57,847 bases of DNA, from the NCBI GenBank assembly GCA_022508605.1, contig JAFLUX010000009.1, positions 1 to 57,847 of the forward strand, read 5' to 3'. This document shows positions 1-10,229 of this stretch, piece after piece (the stretch's first letter is position 1; each line of letters begins with the position of its first letter). The DNA is from Bacteroidales bacterium (lineage in GTDB: Bacteria; Bacteroidota; Bacteroidia; Bacteroidales; UBA932). The notes under the pieces were generated by a model. That model searched no databases and was not told the DNA's origin. It saw only the letters and a program-made list of their open reading frames with translations. Both the position numbers and the translations under genes were made by a program.

Positions 1-124
1 AAATAGAATACGCGATACTCTTCTTCCCCTGCAACATAAGATTGTTCACGAAACGAGTAACCATCGTGTCGTGGAACTTAGGATCAGGAAGTAGAATCCT
101 CTTCTTAGGCTTTGACTTTCTCAT
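1..124 (-). CDS. rpsG: 30S ribosomal protein S7, N-terminal part (runs off the window)
   Basis: The minus strand from the ATG at 124 reads [10 protein letters not shown], then [10 protein letters not shown] and VTRFVNNLM, the usual start of ribosomal protein S7, which nucleates the head of the 30S subunit. Only about the first 41 residues lie in the window. It follows rpsL after 36 nt, the normal str-operon order rpsL-rpsG. That spacer is short and AT-rich, with no room for the large S7-binding structure E. coli uses for autoregulation here. Too short for the usual length filter but confidently recognised. Confidence 0.93.
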   Translation of the reverse strand, partial: MRKSKPKKRILLPDPKFHDTMVTRFVNNLMLQGKKSIAYSI

Positions 125-160
125 TTTTGTGAAAATTAAAGATTAAAAACACTTCGCGGA

Positions 161-535
161 CTACTTCTTGGGCCGTTTGGCACCGTAGAGAGAGCGGGAC
201 TGGGTCCTTCCCTCCACGCCAGCGGTATCCAAGGCGCCACGAAGGATGTGGTAACGTACACCCGGAAGGTCTTTCACACGACCGCCACGGACAAGCACTA
301 TGGAGTGCTCCTGGAGGTTGTGACCCTCGCCGGGGATGTAGGCATTGACCTCTTTAGAATTGGAGAGACGTACACGGGCAACCTTACGCATTGCTGAGTT
401 AGGTTTCTTCGGGGTCGTCGTATAGACCCTGAGGCATACGCCACGCTTCTGAGGACAAGCATCCAACGCGCGAGACTTGCTCTTTACTTCGACAGTCTCG
501 CGTCCTTTGCGGACCAATTGTTGAATTGTTGGCAT
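161..535 (-). CDS. rpsL: 30S ribosomal protein S12
   Basis: The 124-residue protein has the usual S12 length and begins [12 protein letters not shown]. It sits at the decoding centre of the 30S subunit. The two loops where streptomycin resistance mutations arise are visible: [13 protein letters not shown] with both lysines, and [13 protein letters not shown]. Both look wild type, so no ribosomal streptomycin resistance is expected from this gene. The start ATG is at 535, about 50 nt downstream of a good TTG-N19-TAACTTTG promoter. It is the first gene of the str operon here, followed by rpsG. Confidence 0.98.
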   Translation of the reverse strand: MPTIQQLVRKGRETVEVKSKSRALDACPQKRGVCLRVYTTTPKKPNSAMRKVARVRLSNSKEVNAYIPGEGHNLQEHSIVLVRGGRVKDLPGVRYHILRGALDTAGVEGRTQSRSLYGAKRPKK

Positions 536-586
536 AAGTGTTTGTTAATAAATAAAATATACTCTAACCCTTTTAAAAAGGGGCTG

Positions 587-616
587 CAAAGTTACGAAAA
601 ATTTATTATTTAGCAA
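587..616 (-). promoter_or_regulatory. rpsL promoter, Bacteroidota type (TTG-N19-TAACTTTG)
   Basis: On the minus strand TTG (616-614) is followed after 19 bp by TAACTTTG (594-587), matching the Bacteroidota -33/-7 pattern. The predicted leader to the rpsL ATG is about 45-50 nt and starts with a CCCTTTT/AAAAGGG palindrome. The -33 element overlaps the last codons of the upstream lipoprotein gene. Confidence 0.75.
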
Positions 617-2264
617 GCGCTGCAAACTCTATGTCGCCAGCGCTGCGGGCCTTGAGAGCGGAATCAGACGAGCATGCGGCATCGAGATACCTGCCGGCCT
701 CGGCCGTCTTGCCGAGGCGCGCCGCGATGATGGCGCGGATGTAGTTCGTCCGTGCCCCGTCGCCCTCGAGGGCCGCTTCCGCTCCGGCAAGGTCGCCGCT
801 GAGGAGCTTGGCAATGGCCGCATTGTCGCCCTTCAGTCCGACCGCATCGGCAGCGGCGGCAGAATAATCGCCGCGGATAATGTCCATCACGGTCTTGTTT
901 TCGCGGGCCATGTCCGTGCCGGCGGCTTCGAAGCATTCCGCAGCCTCCCCGTAGTCACCGTTGCGCATGGCAACGACTCCCGCGGCATTGGCGCAGTCGG
1001 CGTCGACATTCTTGATTTTGCTCAGCCAGGCCCCGGCGAGCGAGGTTTTGCCCTGGTCCAAATAGAGCATGGCCAGATTGTAGCGGGCGGTGTCGGAATT
1101 GAACTTCTCGACAGCGAACTTGTAAAGCGTCTCCTTGCTCGCATCGGACTCGGCTATAGCGGCCAGATGCAGCACGGACGGCTCGTCGAGACGGTCAAGC
1201 CCCTTTTCTTCCGCGAGCTTCACCAGTTCTTCGTCATTATAGTTGCGGAACTCGGTGCTGGTGACGAAACGCGCCCTGCGCAGTTCGGGGAAGACCCTCT
1301 TGTTTATCTCGGAATATATCTGGGAAAGATTGCGAATCTCGCTCTCGCGCACGGCAGGATCGCTGTACATCGAAAGTACGCGCAGGATGAGGTCCTTGTC
1401 CTGGATGTTGGACTTGGCCACGGCCTCCTGGAAGCCCTCCCAGTCCTGTCCGACGCTCTTGACCTCCGTGCCTGTGACCTCTATGCCCTGATTGTCACGG
1501 GCGATGGACGTCCATGCCTGGCGGGCCGTGCCTGCGCGCTTGTCGGACAGTGCGGCGTTGTAGTCCTTTCCGCCTTCCGGGGACGCATAGGCGACTATCT
1601 GGGTGCCCTTGATGGTGGTGCGCTCGTCAGTCTGGAGATAGTCGAGGGAGTTTTTGTAGTTCACCATGGAATTGGTCTCGAACTGGTCCTTTTTCACCTT
1701 GTCGGAATTGACGTCATAGAGGATGCGGCCTTCCGTGGTGCGGAGGAGCACAGCCTGGTAGCCGTCCGGCTTGACCTCCCGCAGACCGCCCAAAGAAGCC
1801 AGCTGGTATGTGGCTATGCAGCCGTCGGCCACTTTCACGGGGGAGGCGCCGTATTCCTTGTCCTTGTAGCGGACTACGCCGCGAAGCTCGAGGCGGGCCC
1901 TTTCGCATCCGGGTTCGTAGGGAAATTCGAGACGCTCGGTGACTGTGGCGCCCTTCGAGGAAACCACCTTGAAATTGTCCTTGACCTTGTCGCCCTGATA
2001 CTGGAGCGTCTTTCCGGCGAGTTCTCCGCCCTCATACACGAGCACGGGGACCACGTCCATGGTGGCCTTGGGATGGAAATACCCCTTGGGGCAGGTGACG
2101 GTGAGGGTCACGGGGATCTTGCCCCCTTTGATTTCAAGCACTTCCGGGCTGCACTCTATACCCACGTTCTCGGCCAGGGCCATCTGCTCCAGCCGGGATT
2201 TGGCGCATGAGGAAGAAAGCACCGCCGCCGCTGCAACGGCAGCAAAAGTAATGATTCGCTTCAT
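606..2264 (-). CDS. OmpA-like / TPR lipoprotein
   Basis: A 552-residue protein from MKRIITFAAV; an in-frame ATG at 2315 is rejected because the promoter box TATCTTTG (2303-2296) lies between the two ATGs. The signal peptide ends in SSSC, a Bacteroidota-style lipobox, so this should be a lipoprotein. The middle resembles an OmpA C-terminal fold (LYDVNSDKVKKDQFETN, then YASPEGGKDYNAALSDKRA), which in true OmpA proteins binds peptidoglycan. The C-terminal third is alanine-rich and reads as tetratricopeptide-like helices (YNLAMLYLDQGKTSLAGAWL; AGVVAMRNGDYGEAAECFEA). Likely envelope-anchored scaffold; exact role unknown. It precedes rpsL but has its own promoter. Confidence 0.8.
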   Translation of the reverse strand: MKRIITFAAVAAAAVLSSSCAKSRLEQMALAENVGIECSPEVLEIKGGKIPVTLTVTCPKGYFHPKATMDVVPVLVYEGGELAGKTLQYQGDKVKDNFKVVSSKGATVTERLEFPYEPGCERARLELRGVVRYKDKEYGASPVKVADGCIATYQLASLGGLREVKPDGYQAVLLRTTEGRILYDVNSDKVKKDQFETNSMVNYKNSLDYLQTDERTTIKGTQIVAYASPEGGKDYNAALSDKRAGTARQAWTSIARDNQGIEVTGTEVKSVGQDWEGFQEAVAKSNIQDKDLILRVLSMYSDPAVRESEIRNLSQIYSEINKRVFPELRRARFVTSTEFRNYNDEELVKLAEEKGLDRLDEPSVLHLAAIAESDASKETLYKFAVEKFNSDTARYNLAMLYLDQGKTSLAGAWLSKIKNVDADCANAAGVVAMRNGDYGEAAECFEAAGTDMARENKTVMDIIRGDYSAAAADAVGLKGDNAAIAKLLSGDLAGAEAALEGDGARTNYIRAIIAARLGKTAEAGRYLDAACSSDSALKARSAGDIEFAALAK

Positions 2265-2295
2265 ATCGGTGTTCAAATGTATTGCCATAGAAGTG

Positions 2296-2303
2296 CAAAG
2301 ATA
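2296..2303 (-). promoter_or_regulatory. -7 box TATCTTTG for the OmpA/TPR lipoprotein
   Basis: TATCTTTG on the minus strand fits TAnnTTTG. It lies 31 nt before the ATG at 2264 and decides that start. No clear -33 TTG. It faces, 11 bp away, the divergent box of the sigma-54 activator. Confidence 0.65.
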
Positions 2304-2314
2304 ATATTTTTTCA

Positions 2315-2322
2315 TAACTTTG
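2315..2322 (+). promoter_or_regulatory. -7 box TAACTTTG for the sigma-54 activator operon
   Basis: TAACTTTG ends 7 nt before the ATG at 2330, so the transcript should begin at or within a few nt of the start codon (leaderless or nearly so). No clear -33 element. Confidence 0.6.
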
Positions 2323-2329
2323 CATTGTT

Positions 2330-3531
<1,202 letters not shown>

Positions 3532-3535
<4 letters not shown>

Positions 3536-4032
3536 AACGATTATCCATCATGGCAGCCGCCGTCCTGCTGTCACTCAGTTCGTGCGGGATATACAGTTTT
3601 TCCGGAACGTCCATACAGCCGGATGTCAACAGCATCACCATCAACTATATAGAGTACAGGGCGCTAAGGGTGAACCCGTCCCTCAGCAATGAGCTTACCG
3701 AAGCGATACGCAACCAGTTCAGGCGCATGACCCGCCTGGAGCAGGTAGACATGGACGGAGACATGGAGCTGTCCGGAGAAATCACCGGATATGATATATC
3801 GACCGCTGCCGTCACCGCGGACGAGGTGGCCGCCCGCAACAAGCTGACCGTTACCGTGAAAATACGTTTCACGGACAAAAAGCATCCGGAGGAAGACTTC
3901 GACAAAAGTTTCTCCGCATTCGCCGAGTACGACTCCACCAACACTATCGACGCCGTGGAAAGCAGCCTGTGCGCCGAGATTGTGGAAAAACTCGTGGAAG
4001 ACATATTCAACGCGGCTGTAGCCCAATGGTAA
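3532..4032 (+). CDS. lptE: LPS-assembly lipoprotein LptE
   Basis: A 166-residue lipoprotein: MKRLSIMAAAVLLSLSSC gives a lipobox with Cys18, followed by GIYSFSGTSIQPDVNSITI, a typical start of Bacteroidota LptE. LptE plugs the LptD barrel and helps insert LPS in the outer membrane. The conserved middle (LSNELTEAIRNQFRRMTRLEQV; LSGEITGYDIS) fits the family. It overlaps the activator stop by ATGA and the next gene by several nt, so translation is probably coupled. Confidence 0.88.
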
Positions 4033-4640
4033 GGAGTATAGACATAAAGCGCCTGAATCTCGACGAACTGCTCGGCGTCGTGAGCATATACCCGTGGTAT
4101 GCCGGGGCGCGGGTGGAACTATGCTCCCGCATGGCCGGCACGGGCAGCCTCAGCGAACAGCAGCTCACGGAAGCGGCGCTCTACGCAGGGTCCAGAAGCA
4201 TATTGTCGGATATGGTGAACGGGGGCGCTTCCGCCGACTACTCCGACAGCGAGGTCGAGCGCCTGCTCAAAAGTGTGATAGACAACTCGGATGCCGCGCC
4301 GCAGGAGGTTCCGGAGCCGGTCAGCCCGGCAGAGGAGGCCCAGCAGGCAGCAAGGCGCTATTTCGTGGTTGGCGGAGACTATTTTTCCACCTCGCAGTAC
4401 AAGGACGTGCGCAGGGCGGAAGACAACATTTTCTCCGGGTTCGCATCGTCAGGCAAGGAAGTGGAGCAGGAATACACCGACGACGGAGGCTTCGACTTTT
4501 ACACCGAGACACTTGCCGAAATATATGCCGAACAGGGTTACATGGAGGAAGCTAAAGAAATTTATTACAAACTAAGTTTGCGATATCCGGAAAAAAGTGT
4601 TTACTTTGCAGCCCTTATTGAAAAATTAGACAAAAACTGA
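4026..4640 (+). CDS. TPR-containing protein between lptE and secG
   Basis: A 204-residue protein from the ATG at 4026, which overlaps the lptE stop (ATGGTAA); an earlier in-frame ATG at 3969 would run deep into lptE and is less likely. The N-terminus (MVRSIDIKRLNLDELLGVVS) has no signal peptide. The middle is low-complexity and acidic. The C-terminal 45 residues look like one TPR unit (TETLAEIYAEQGYMEEAKEI, then YYKLSLRYPEKS). Probably a cytoplasmic scaffold. It ends 3 nt before secG. Function unknown, but the position in this operon is familiar in the phylum. Confidence 0.75.
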   Translation: MVRSIDIKRLNLDELLGVVSIYPWYAGARVELCSRMAGTGSLSEQQLTEAALYAGSRSILSDMVNGGASADYSDSEVERLLKSVIDNSDAAPQEVPEPVSPAEEAQQAARRYFVVGGDYFSTSQYKDVRRAEDNIFSGFASSGKEVEQEYTDDGGFDFYTETLAEIYAEQGYMEEAKEIYYKLSLRYPEKSVYFAALIEKLDKN

Positions 4641-4643
4641 GAT

Positions 4644-4997
4644 ATGAACGCATTATTCACCATTCTGACCGTGCTCATCATCATAGCGGCGATACTTCTC
4701 ATCCTCGTCGTGCTTCTCCAGAACAGCAAGGGGCAGGGCATGGCCAGCAATTTCGTGGCCGGCAACCAGGCTTTCGGCGTGCGCCAGACTGCGGATATCC
4801 TTGAAAAAATCACCTGGGGCCTCGTGTGCTTCATCATCGTGGCTTCCGTGGTGTCTTCTTTCACCACCGGCACGAAAAACACCGGAATAGACATCACCGA
4901 CAAGTTCGAGAGCGTATCCACCGAGGAGTTGCCCGTATTCCCTTCTTCCCCCGTGGAACAGAGCGAGCCTTCGACTGAAGCTCCCGCCGCCGAGTAA
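4644..4997 (+). CDS. secG: Preprotein translocase subunit SecG
   Basis: A 117-residue protein with two transmembrane segments (about 4-27 and 58-76) separated by the SecG loop LVVLLQNSKGQGMASNFVAGN. It is an accessory subunit of the SecYEG channel in the inner membrane. The C-terminal 40 residues form an acidic, proline/serine-rich tail (EELPVFPSSPVEQSE), longer than in E. coli SecG but common in Bacteroidota. Last gene of the operon that begins at 2330. Confidence 0.93.
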   Translation: MNALFTILTVLIIIAAILLILVVLLQNSKGQGMASNFVAGNQAFGVRQTADILEKITWGLVCFIIVASVVSSFTTGTKNTGIDITDKFESVSTEELPVFPSSPVEQSEPSTEAPAAE

Positions 4998-5007
4998 TAC
5001 CGGCACG

Positions 5008-5022
5008 CTGACATTTTGTCAG
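5008..5022. repeat. Perfect palindrome CTGACATTTTGTCAG upstream of clpB
   Basis: CTGACA and TGTCAG are perfect inverted halves around TTT, 60 bp upstream of the clpB ATG. The 13-mer GCTGACATTTTGT recurs at 7260-7272, just beyond the far end of clpB. Possibly an operator; no factor can be named from sequence alone. Confidence 0.45.
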
Positions 5023-5047
5023 TGGAATATATTTTGACCGACAGTAG

Positions 5048-5073
5048 ACCGGGTTCCGTTTTTGGGACCCGGT
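5048..5073 (+). promoter_or_regulatory. Hairpin in the clpB leader
   Basis: ACCGGGTTCC (5048-5057), loop GTTTTT, GGGACCCGGT (5064-5073): a 10-bp stem with one G-U pair. It ends 9 nt before the clpB ATG at 5083. It could be the secG-operon terminator, but the run after it (TTATTGATT) is only partly U-rich, or a structure masking the clpB initiation region. Confidence 0.5.
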
Positions 5074-5082
5074 TTATTGATT

Positions 5083-7134
5083 ATGGAAAACAAGTACGAA
5101 TTTTTGAGCAAGTACGCGGTAGACCTCAACGAGGCCGCCGCCAAAGGTCGTCTCGACCCTGTAATAGGCAGAGACGAAGAAATACGGAGGGTCCTGCAGA
5201 TTCTTTCACGCAGGACCAAGAACAATCCTATCCTCGTAGGCGAACCCGGCGTGGGCAAGACGGCCATTTCCGAAGGCATCGCCATCAAAATCGTCAACGG
5301 GGAGGTGCCTGAGAACCTCAAGAGCCGCAAGGTCTTTTCACTCGACATGGGCGCGCTCATCGCCGGAGCGAAATATCAGGGAGAGTTTGAAGAAAGGCTC
5401 AAGGGCGTGGTAAAGGAAGTGGTGGAGTCGGACGGTGAAATCATACTTTTCATCGACGAAATCCACACCCTTGTCGGGGCCGGACGCTCAGGAGGGGCCA
5501 TGGATGCGTCCAACATCCTGAAGCCTGCCCTTGCGCGCGGAGAGCTTCGCACCATAGGGTCTACCACCCTGGACGAATACCAGAAGTATTTCGAGCAGGA
5601 CAAGGCCCTGGAGCGCCGCTTCCAGAAGGTGATGGTGGACGAGCCGTCTCCAGCCGAGAGCATAGCCATACTCCGCGGCCTGAAAGAGCGTTATGAAAAC
5701 CACCACAAGGTGAGCATAGAGGACGACGCCCTCATTGCCGCCGTCAACCTGAGCCACCGCTACATCAACAACCGTTTCCTGCCCGACAAGGCCATAGACC
5801 TCGTCGACGAAGCGGCGAGCAAGCTCCGTCTGGAAATGAATTCCGTGCCGGAGCCTATAGACAAGCTCAACAGCCGGATAAGGCAGCTTGAGATAGAAAA
5901 GGAAGCCAGGGGACGCGAGGGCACGTCGCTGAAATCCGGCAAGGTGGACTCCGAGCTGGAGGCCGCAAAGGCCGAGAAAGCCGAACTCGAAAAGCGCTGG
6001 AACGCCGAAAAGGGCATAATCACCGAACTCAACGACCTGCGCATGCAAATCGAGGACTACAAGCGCGACGCGGCCATTGCGGAACGCAGCGGCGACTACG
6101 GGAAGGTGGCTGAAATACGCTACGGAAAACTTGCGGCCGCACAGCAGCGCATACAAGAACTCAGCGAGGAACAGGCGGCGATAAAAGACCCCATAATGAC
6201 GGAGTCCGTCCGGGCGGAAGACATAGCCGAGGTTGTGGCGAGGTGGACCGGCATTCCGGTGAACCGCATGCTCGAGGCGGAAAAGGAAAAGCTGCTCCGC
6301 ATGGAGGAACAGCTGCACAAGAGGGTCGTCGGGCAGGACAAGGCCATAGAGGCCGTATCCGATGCCGTGAGGCGCTCGCGTGCGGGACTCAGCAACGAGC
6401 ATCGCCCCATAGGTTCTTTCCTCTTCCTGGGCACCACCGGCGTAGGAAAGACCGAACTGGCCAAGGCTCTTGCCGAATTTCTTTTCAACGACGAATCCAT
6501 GATAACCCGCATAGACATGAGCGAGTATCAGGAGGCCCACACCGTATCCCGCCTTGTGGGCGCGCCTCCGGGCTATGTGGGATACGATGAGGGCGGCCAG
6601 CTTACGGAGGCTGTCAGGCGCAAGCCGTATTCCGTGATACTGCTCGACGAGATAGAAAAGGCGCACAGCGACGTGTTCAACACCTTGCTCCAGGTGCTCG
6701 ACGACGGACGGCTTACGGACAACAAGGGCCGCACGGTGGACTTCAAGAACACCATACTGATAATGACATCCAATCTGAAGGAAGATGAACTGCGTCTGCG
6801 CATGAGACCGGAATTTATCAACCGAATAGATGAAATCGTCATTTTCGACCCCCTCTCTCGCGAGGACATACGCCTCATAGTGCGCATACAGATGTCCCTG
6901 CTGCAAAAGAAACTCGAGGAGGACAACGTGACCATGGAGTACACCGAGGCCTTTGAAGACTACGCGGTAGAAAACGGATATGACCCGGATTTCGGAGCGC
7001 GTCCCGTGAAGCGCCTCATACAGCGGGAGCTGGTAAACAGCCTCGCACGGGAAATCCTCGAGGGAAAAATCCGCAAGGACAGCGCGATAGTGGTGGATGC
7101 CGATTCTTCGGGAGTCGTACTTCGCCAGAAATAA
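5083..7134 (+). CDS. clpB: ClpB disaggregase lacking the N-terminal domain
   Basis: A 683-residue double-AAA+ chaperone. AAA-1 has GEPGVGKT at 53-60 and an ILFIDEIH Walker B; AAA-2 has GTTGVGKT at 450-457 and [11 protein letters not shown]. Between them lies the coiled-coil middle domain (about 256-385), which marks ClpB rather than ClpA or ClpC and docks DnaK. The usual ClpB is about 860 residues; the missing part is the N-terminal substrate-binding domain. The protein begins [20 protein letters not shown], exactly at the linker into AAA-1, and the preceding 85 bp are intergenic with no room for that domain. An in-frame upstream codon at 5062 adds 7 residues and lies in the leader hairpin. 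Works with DnaK to rescue aggregated proteins in the cytoplasm. Confidence 0.93.
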   Translation: MENKYEFLSKYAVDLNEAAAKGRLDPVIGRDEEIRRVLQILSRRTKNNPILVGEPGVGKTAISEGIAIKIVNGEVPENLKSRKVFSLDMGALIAGAKYQGEFEERLKGVVKEVVESDGEIILFIDEIHTLVGAGRSGGAMDASNILKPALARGELRTIGSTTLDEYQKYFEQDKALERRFQKVMVDEPSPAESIAILRGLKERYENHHKVSIEDDALIAAVNLSHRYINNRFLPDKAIDLVDEAASKLRLEMNSVPEPIDKLNSRIRQLEIEKEARGREGTSLKSGKVDSELEAAKAEKAELEKRWNAEKGIITELNDLRMQIEDYKRDAAIAERSGDYGKVAEIRYGKLAAAQQRIQELSEEQAAIKDPIMTESVRAEDIAEVVARWTGIPVNRMLEAEKEKLLRMEEQLHKRVVGQDKAIEAVSDAVRRSRAGLSNEHRPIGSFLFLGTTGVGKTELAKALAEFLFNDESMITRIDMSEYQEAHTVSRLVGAPPGYVGYDEGGQLTEAVRRKPYSVILLDEIEKAHSDVFNTLLQVLDDGRLTDNKGRTVDFKNTILIMTSNLKEDELRLRMRPEFINRIDEIVIFDPLSREDIRLIVRIQMSLLQKKLEEDNVTMEYTEAFEDYAVENGYDPDFGARPVKRLIQRELVNSLAREILEGKIRKDSAIVVDADSSGVVLRQK

Positions 7135-7150
7135 GACACGACGACAAGCC

Positions 7151-7186
7151 AAAAGGCCGCAGCCATATCTGGTTGCGGTCTTTTTA
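7151..7186. terminator. Bidirectional terminator between clpB and the 7289 gene
   Basis: GGCCGCAGCC (7155-7164), loop ATATCT, GGTTGCGGTC (7171-7180), then TTTTTATT on the plus strand. A-run AAAA precedes the stem, so the minus strand also ends in TTTT. It serves the convergent ends of clpB and the 7289-10201 gene. Confidence 0.85.
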
Positions 7187-7187
7187 T

Positions 7188-7261
7188 TGTAACAGACCTT
7201 TCTCCGCCACAGAGCCTTCGCCGTCGTTGGCCTTTCGCTGTAGCAGACTATTCATCGCTGC
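7188..7261. repeat. Two imperfect 23-bp direct repeats in the clpB 3' intergenic region
   Basis: 7188-7210 and 7239-7261 match at 16 of 23 positions (both begin TGTA-CAGAC). The surrounding 100 bp hold no gene I can support. Low significance; may be decayed sequence. Confidence 0.3.
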
Positions 7262-7288
7262 TGACATTTTGTTGTTGCGGCCTTTGTT

Positions 7289-10201
7289 TCAGAACGACAC
7301 GCTGAACACAGCGCTCAGCTCGTGAGGCGATGCGGCGCCGGAGAGTCCGGCATTGAAATAATAGCTCAATCCTATGCGCGTGTCATACGGTATCCACAGG
7401 AAGTTGCCGAGGACCACGCACACATCGGCCCCGACAGATCCGAGATGCAGGTCAGGCGCGGCAAATCCGTAGTCCGCATGCAGGATGGCCTCCAAATTAC
7501 GCACATAGGCCACGGGACACAGCCCGGACCAGTCGATGGGTGCAAAGGGGAAGGCATAGTCAAGGGTTATACGGCTTTGAAAAGGGGACTGCACCATGCG
7601 CGATGCGGCATTTCCGCCCGAACTCATCCCTCTCGGCGCTACAGCCACATAGCGCTCATGTATGCCCGCACCGTCCCCAAGAGGGGTCTGTACCGTTGCC
7701 GTCATACGCATGCCGTGAGTCGGCATCAGTCCTGGAAGATAGCCATAGGCGTAAACATAGGCGTTGGGAGCGAAAAGCCCGGTGGCCCCGGGACGGCCGC
7801 TCCATCCTAACTCGGCCCCTACCCCAAGTTTGGGATAGATGCATGAGGCCGGTGTAGCCGTCACCGCATATGCCCTCAGACTCGCAGACAGCCTGTTCAT
7901 GAGCACGGGGCGGCCTACCGTGAGAATGCTGTTAGACACGGACCAGCGCAGCTGCGGCACGACTCCCCTGTACCATCCTCCGGAAGAAAAATTGAGAGGC
8001 ACATACAGAAGCAGGGACGCATCGGCCGACGGTGCGGACAAATCTTCGGTGACGAGGTTCTGAACCAGCGATGACCCGTAAAACCGGCGATACAGGTAAT
8101 AGTGCACCGCCTTTTCCGTGTCCACTCCCGCGCTTAGTTCCAGTACGGGGTAGAACGCACGGCAGGTCAACTTAACTTCCGCCCTGTGCTGCCATTCTCC
8201 GCCGGAGGCATAGGCATTGTATGCCGCCATTCCGTAAAAAGTACTCAGGTCGTTCTGGAAAAATGCGGTGGCACCAAGTCCGGCCGATGTGGTGATACTG
8301 CTGAAACTCAGCGACTCTACGGCATCGTAATTCACATAGACAGGGGCCCATGAATGCAGGCGGAAGGCATTGGCAAGACGACTGTATGGTCTTGGGGCCG
8401 ACATTTCCGTCTCTATGGAATAATCCACGGGCAGAGGTGCCTCGAGGTCGTCCGCGAACTCATAGCGGTGCCGGACTCCGAAATCAGCCCTCACGGGAGT
8501 CGGCAGAGAATCCGCCGGAGTCACGTACAGAAAACGCCCCTGCGGCGTCTGGGAGGAAAAGTACAGGCTGTCCCTTTGCGGAGAAAAACAGAAAGAAGAC
8601 GCACCCCCTCCGGTGGAGCTTATGCGCCGGGCCTCTCCGCTCCCGGGAGTGAATGAATACAATTCGTCCACCCCGTTCAAATCGGAGGTGAACCATATAC
8701 TGCCGCCGCCGGAAAACAGGTTCTTCACCGTGTTGTATCCGCAGTCAAGTTCTTTGGAAAAACCGTCGCGCACATTGTATATTCCCTGTCCGGAGGACGT
8801 TATCGCACATGCGAAAATATCGTCTCCGAGCCATTCGGATTCTACCGCCTGCATGCCGGAGGGGGCATCGAAACGCTCCCTCACGCTGCCGTCGCAGGCA
8901 TCCACCACCAGAATGGCGGAGCCTCCTTCCGCGGGATATTCAGTCACGGCAAGGCGCCTGCCGTCTGGAGAAACGGCAGGGTTGTACCAGCGCGTGCGGG
9001 GTTTCAGGCAATGCTTACGCCCTCCTGGCGTGCTGTACCATATTTCAGAATAGGATACAAGCTCCCACCGGGGGTCCCTCACTATTTCGCTCCAATAAAT
9101 ACGGCCGAGGGCTTCCGACGGCTTAAGTGCTGATGTGCCGTAGGCAAAACGCCCTGCACGCGAACCGTCTCCCCTTAACAGTACAGGAGAAAGTGCCATG
9201 CTGGACTGCACGCTGTATAAGACCGAATCGAGCACGGTCGTTGCCGATATGTCCGTATAGTGCCTTCCGGGTACGCTTATCTGCCGCGAAGGCATGGAGG
9301 GGCCGCGAGAGACTTCATCTTCCCGCCAGCGCCTTTGCAGAGTATCGCAGATTTCGGCAAATGCGTCACTGAACTTTTTGCCGGAAACTTCCCTTACCGT
9401 CTTCTGATAGTTGAACAGGGGCCACGGCCATGCCTTGTGGCGGAACAGACGCTCGTAATAGAGCTTCGTAAAATCCTGCTCCCCCCATATGCTTCTCGCC
9501 CCGGCCGCGGATATATAGCCTATGGTATAATAATCAGGGGTGTATTTGCGCAGAGAGCCGTAGCGCCACTGCCAGTAGTCCCTTACATCCCCGGCGAGGA
9601 AAGCGCTGCGGTAGTATTCGAGAAACGCCGCGTTGCGTCCTCTGCCGGAGTGGCTGAGTTCCGTTTCGGCGGCCACTGCGTCTCCTTCATAAAATGCAGG
9701 GCCGCAATAGATTGCCGCGGCAGCTCCGGAAAAAAGCTGTCCGAAAAGCCAATTGTACGGCCTGTACGGGGCGGCATTCATGAACTGCATCTGGGCGACA
9801 TGGCGCGACTCGTGCACAACCAAATGTTCTTCCCATGGAGACGGCAGCGGCGCGGAAAAGTCGGGCGTGGTGTACAACTCCATGCGTTTAGGGGTCCACG
9901 TGACCATTCCGTTCGAGGAAGCCGTCCACGGATGAAGAATCACCGGCATACGGCGGCGGCTGTTCTGGTTGGGCAGGAAGCCTGCCGTCGCTCCCACGGG
10001 AGCCTTCACCTGTTCGAGCAGACGGGCATAAACCACCGCTATGGAGTCCATGCCCCGGGGATATACTATTTTATAGTCCGGCGTGTCTATGCGGTTCCAC
10101 CGCACGGATGCCGGCTCGTTCCCGTTGACGTACAACTGGGCAGATGCCGGTAAGACAGCGGAGAGCACAAAGAGTGCGACGCCAAGGACACGCCGGAACA
10201 T
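7289..10201 (-). CDS. Outer-membrane protein with HExxH metallopeptidase-like, beta-propeller and barrel regions
   Basis: A 970-residue exported protein from the ATG at 10201 (a TTG 12 nt upstream is a weaker alternative). The signal peptide ends about ASAQ. Residues 40-200 contain HESRH (130-134, an HExxH zinc motif) and, about 40 residues on, FYEGDAVA with a possible third ligand Glu172, as in gluzincins of the peptidase MA-like type. Residues about 330-590 carry repeated propeller-like units (NPAVSPDGRRLAVTEYP; GSIWFTSDLNGVDELYSF; SFCFSPQRDSLYFSS). The last 350 residues alternate aromatic and small residues and end in VFSVSF with a terminal Phe, the signature of an outer-membrane beta-barrel. 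The gene starts about 30 nt after galK ends. Activity and substrate are unknown. Confidence 0.75.
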   Translation of the reverse strand: MFRRVLGVALFVLSAVLPASAQLYVNGNEPASVRWNRIDTPDYKIVYPRGMDSIAVVYARLLEQVKAPVGATAGFLPNQNSRRRMPVILHPWTASSNGMVTWTPKRMELYTTPDFSAPLPSPWEEHLVVHESRHVAQMQFMNAAPYRPYNWLFGQLFSGAAAAIYCGPAFYEGDAVAAETELSHSGRGRNAAFLEYYRSAFLAGDVRDYWQWRYGSLRKYTPDYYTIGYISAAGARSIWGEQDFTKLYYERLFRHKAWPWPLFNYQKTVREVSGKKFSDAFAEICDTLQRRWREDEVSRGPSMPSRQISVPGRHYTDISATTVLDSVLYSVQSSMALSPVLLRGDGSRAGRFAYGTSALKPSEALGRIYWSEIVRDPRWELVSYSEIWYSTPGGRKHCLKPRTRWYNPAVSPDGRRLAVTEYPAEGGSAILVVDACDGSVRERFDAPSGMQAVESEWLGDDIFACAITSSGQGIYNVRDGFSKELDCGYNTVKNLFSGGGSIWFTSDLNGVDELYSFTPGSGEARRISSTGGGASSFCFSPQRDSLYFSSQTPQGRFLYVTPADSLPTPVRADFGVRHRYEFADDLEAPLPVDYSIETEMSAPRPYSRLANAFRLHSWAPVYVNYDAVESLSFSSITTSAGLGATAFFQNDLSTFYGMAAYNAYASGGEWQHRAEVKLTCRAFYPVLELSAGVDTEKAVHYYLYRRFYGSSLVQNLVTEDLSAPSADASLLLYVPLNFSSGGWYRGVVPQLRWSVSNSILTVGRPVLMNRLSASLRAYAVTATPASCIYPKLGVGAELGWSGRPGATGLFAPNAYVYAYGYLPGLMPTHGMRMTATVQTPLGDGAGIHERYVAVAPRGMSSGGNAASRMVQSPFQSRITLDYAFPFAPIDWSGLCPVAYVRNLEAILHADYGFAAPDLHLGSVGADVCVVLGNFLWIPYDTRIGLSYYFNAGLSGAASPHELSAVFSVSF

Positions 10202-10229
10202 AAGCGGCAGCAAACGGGACGAAAAAGCG

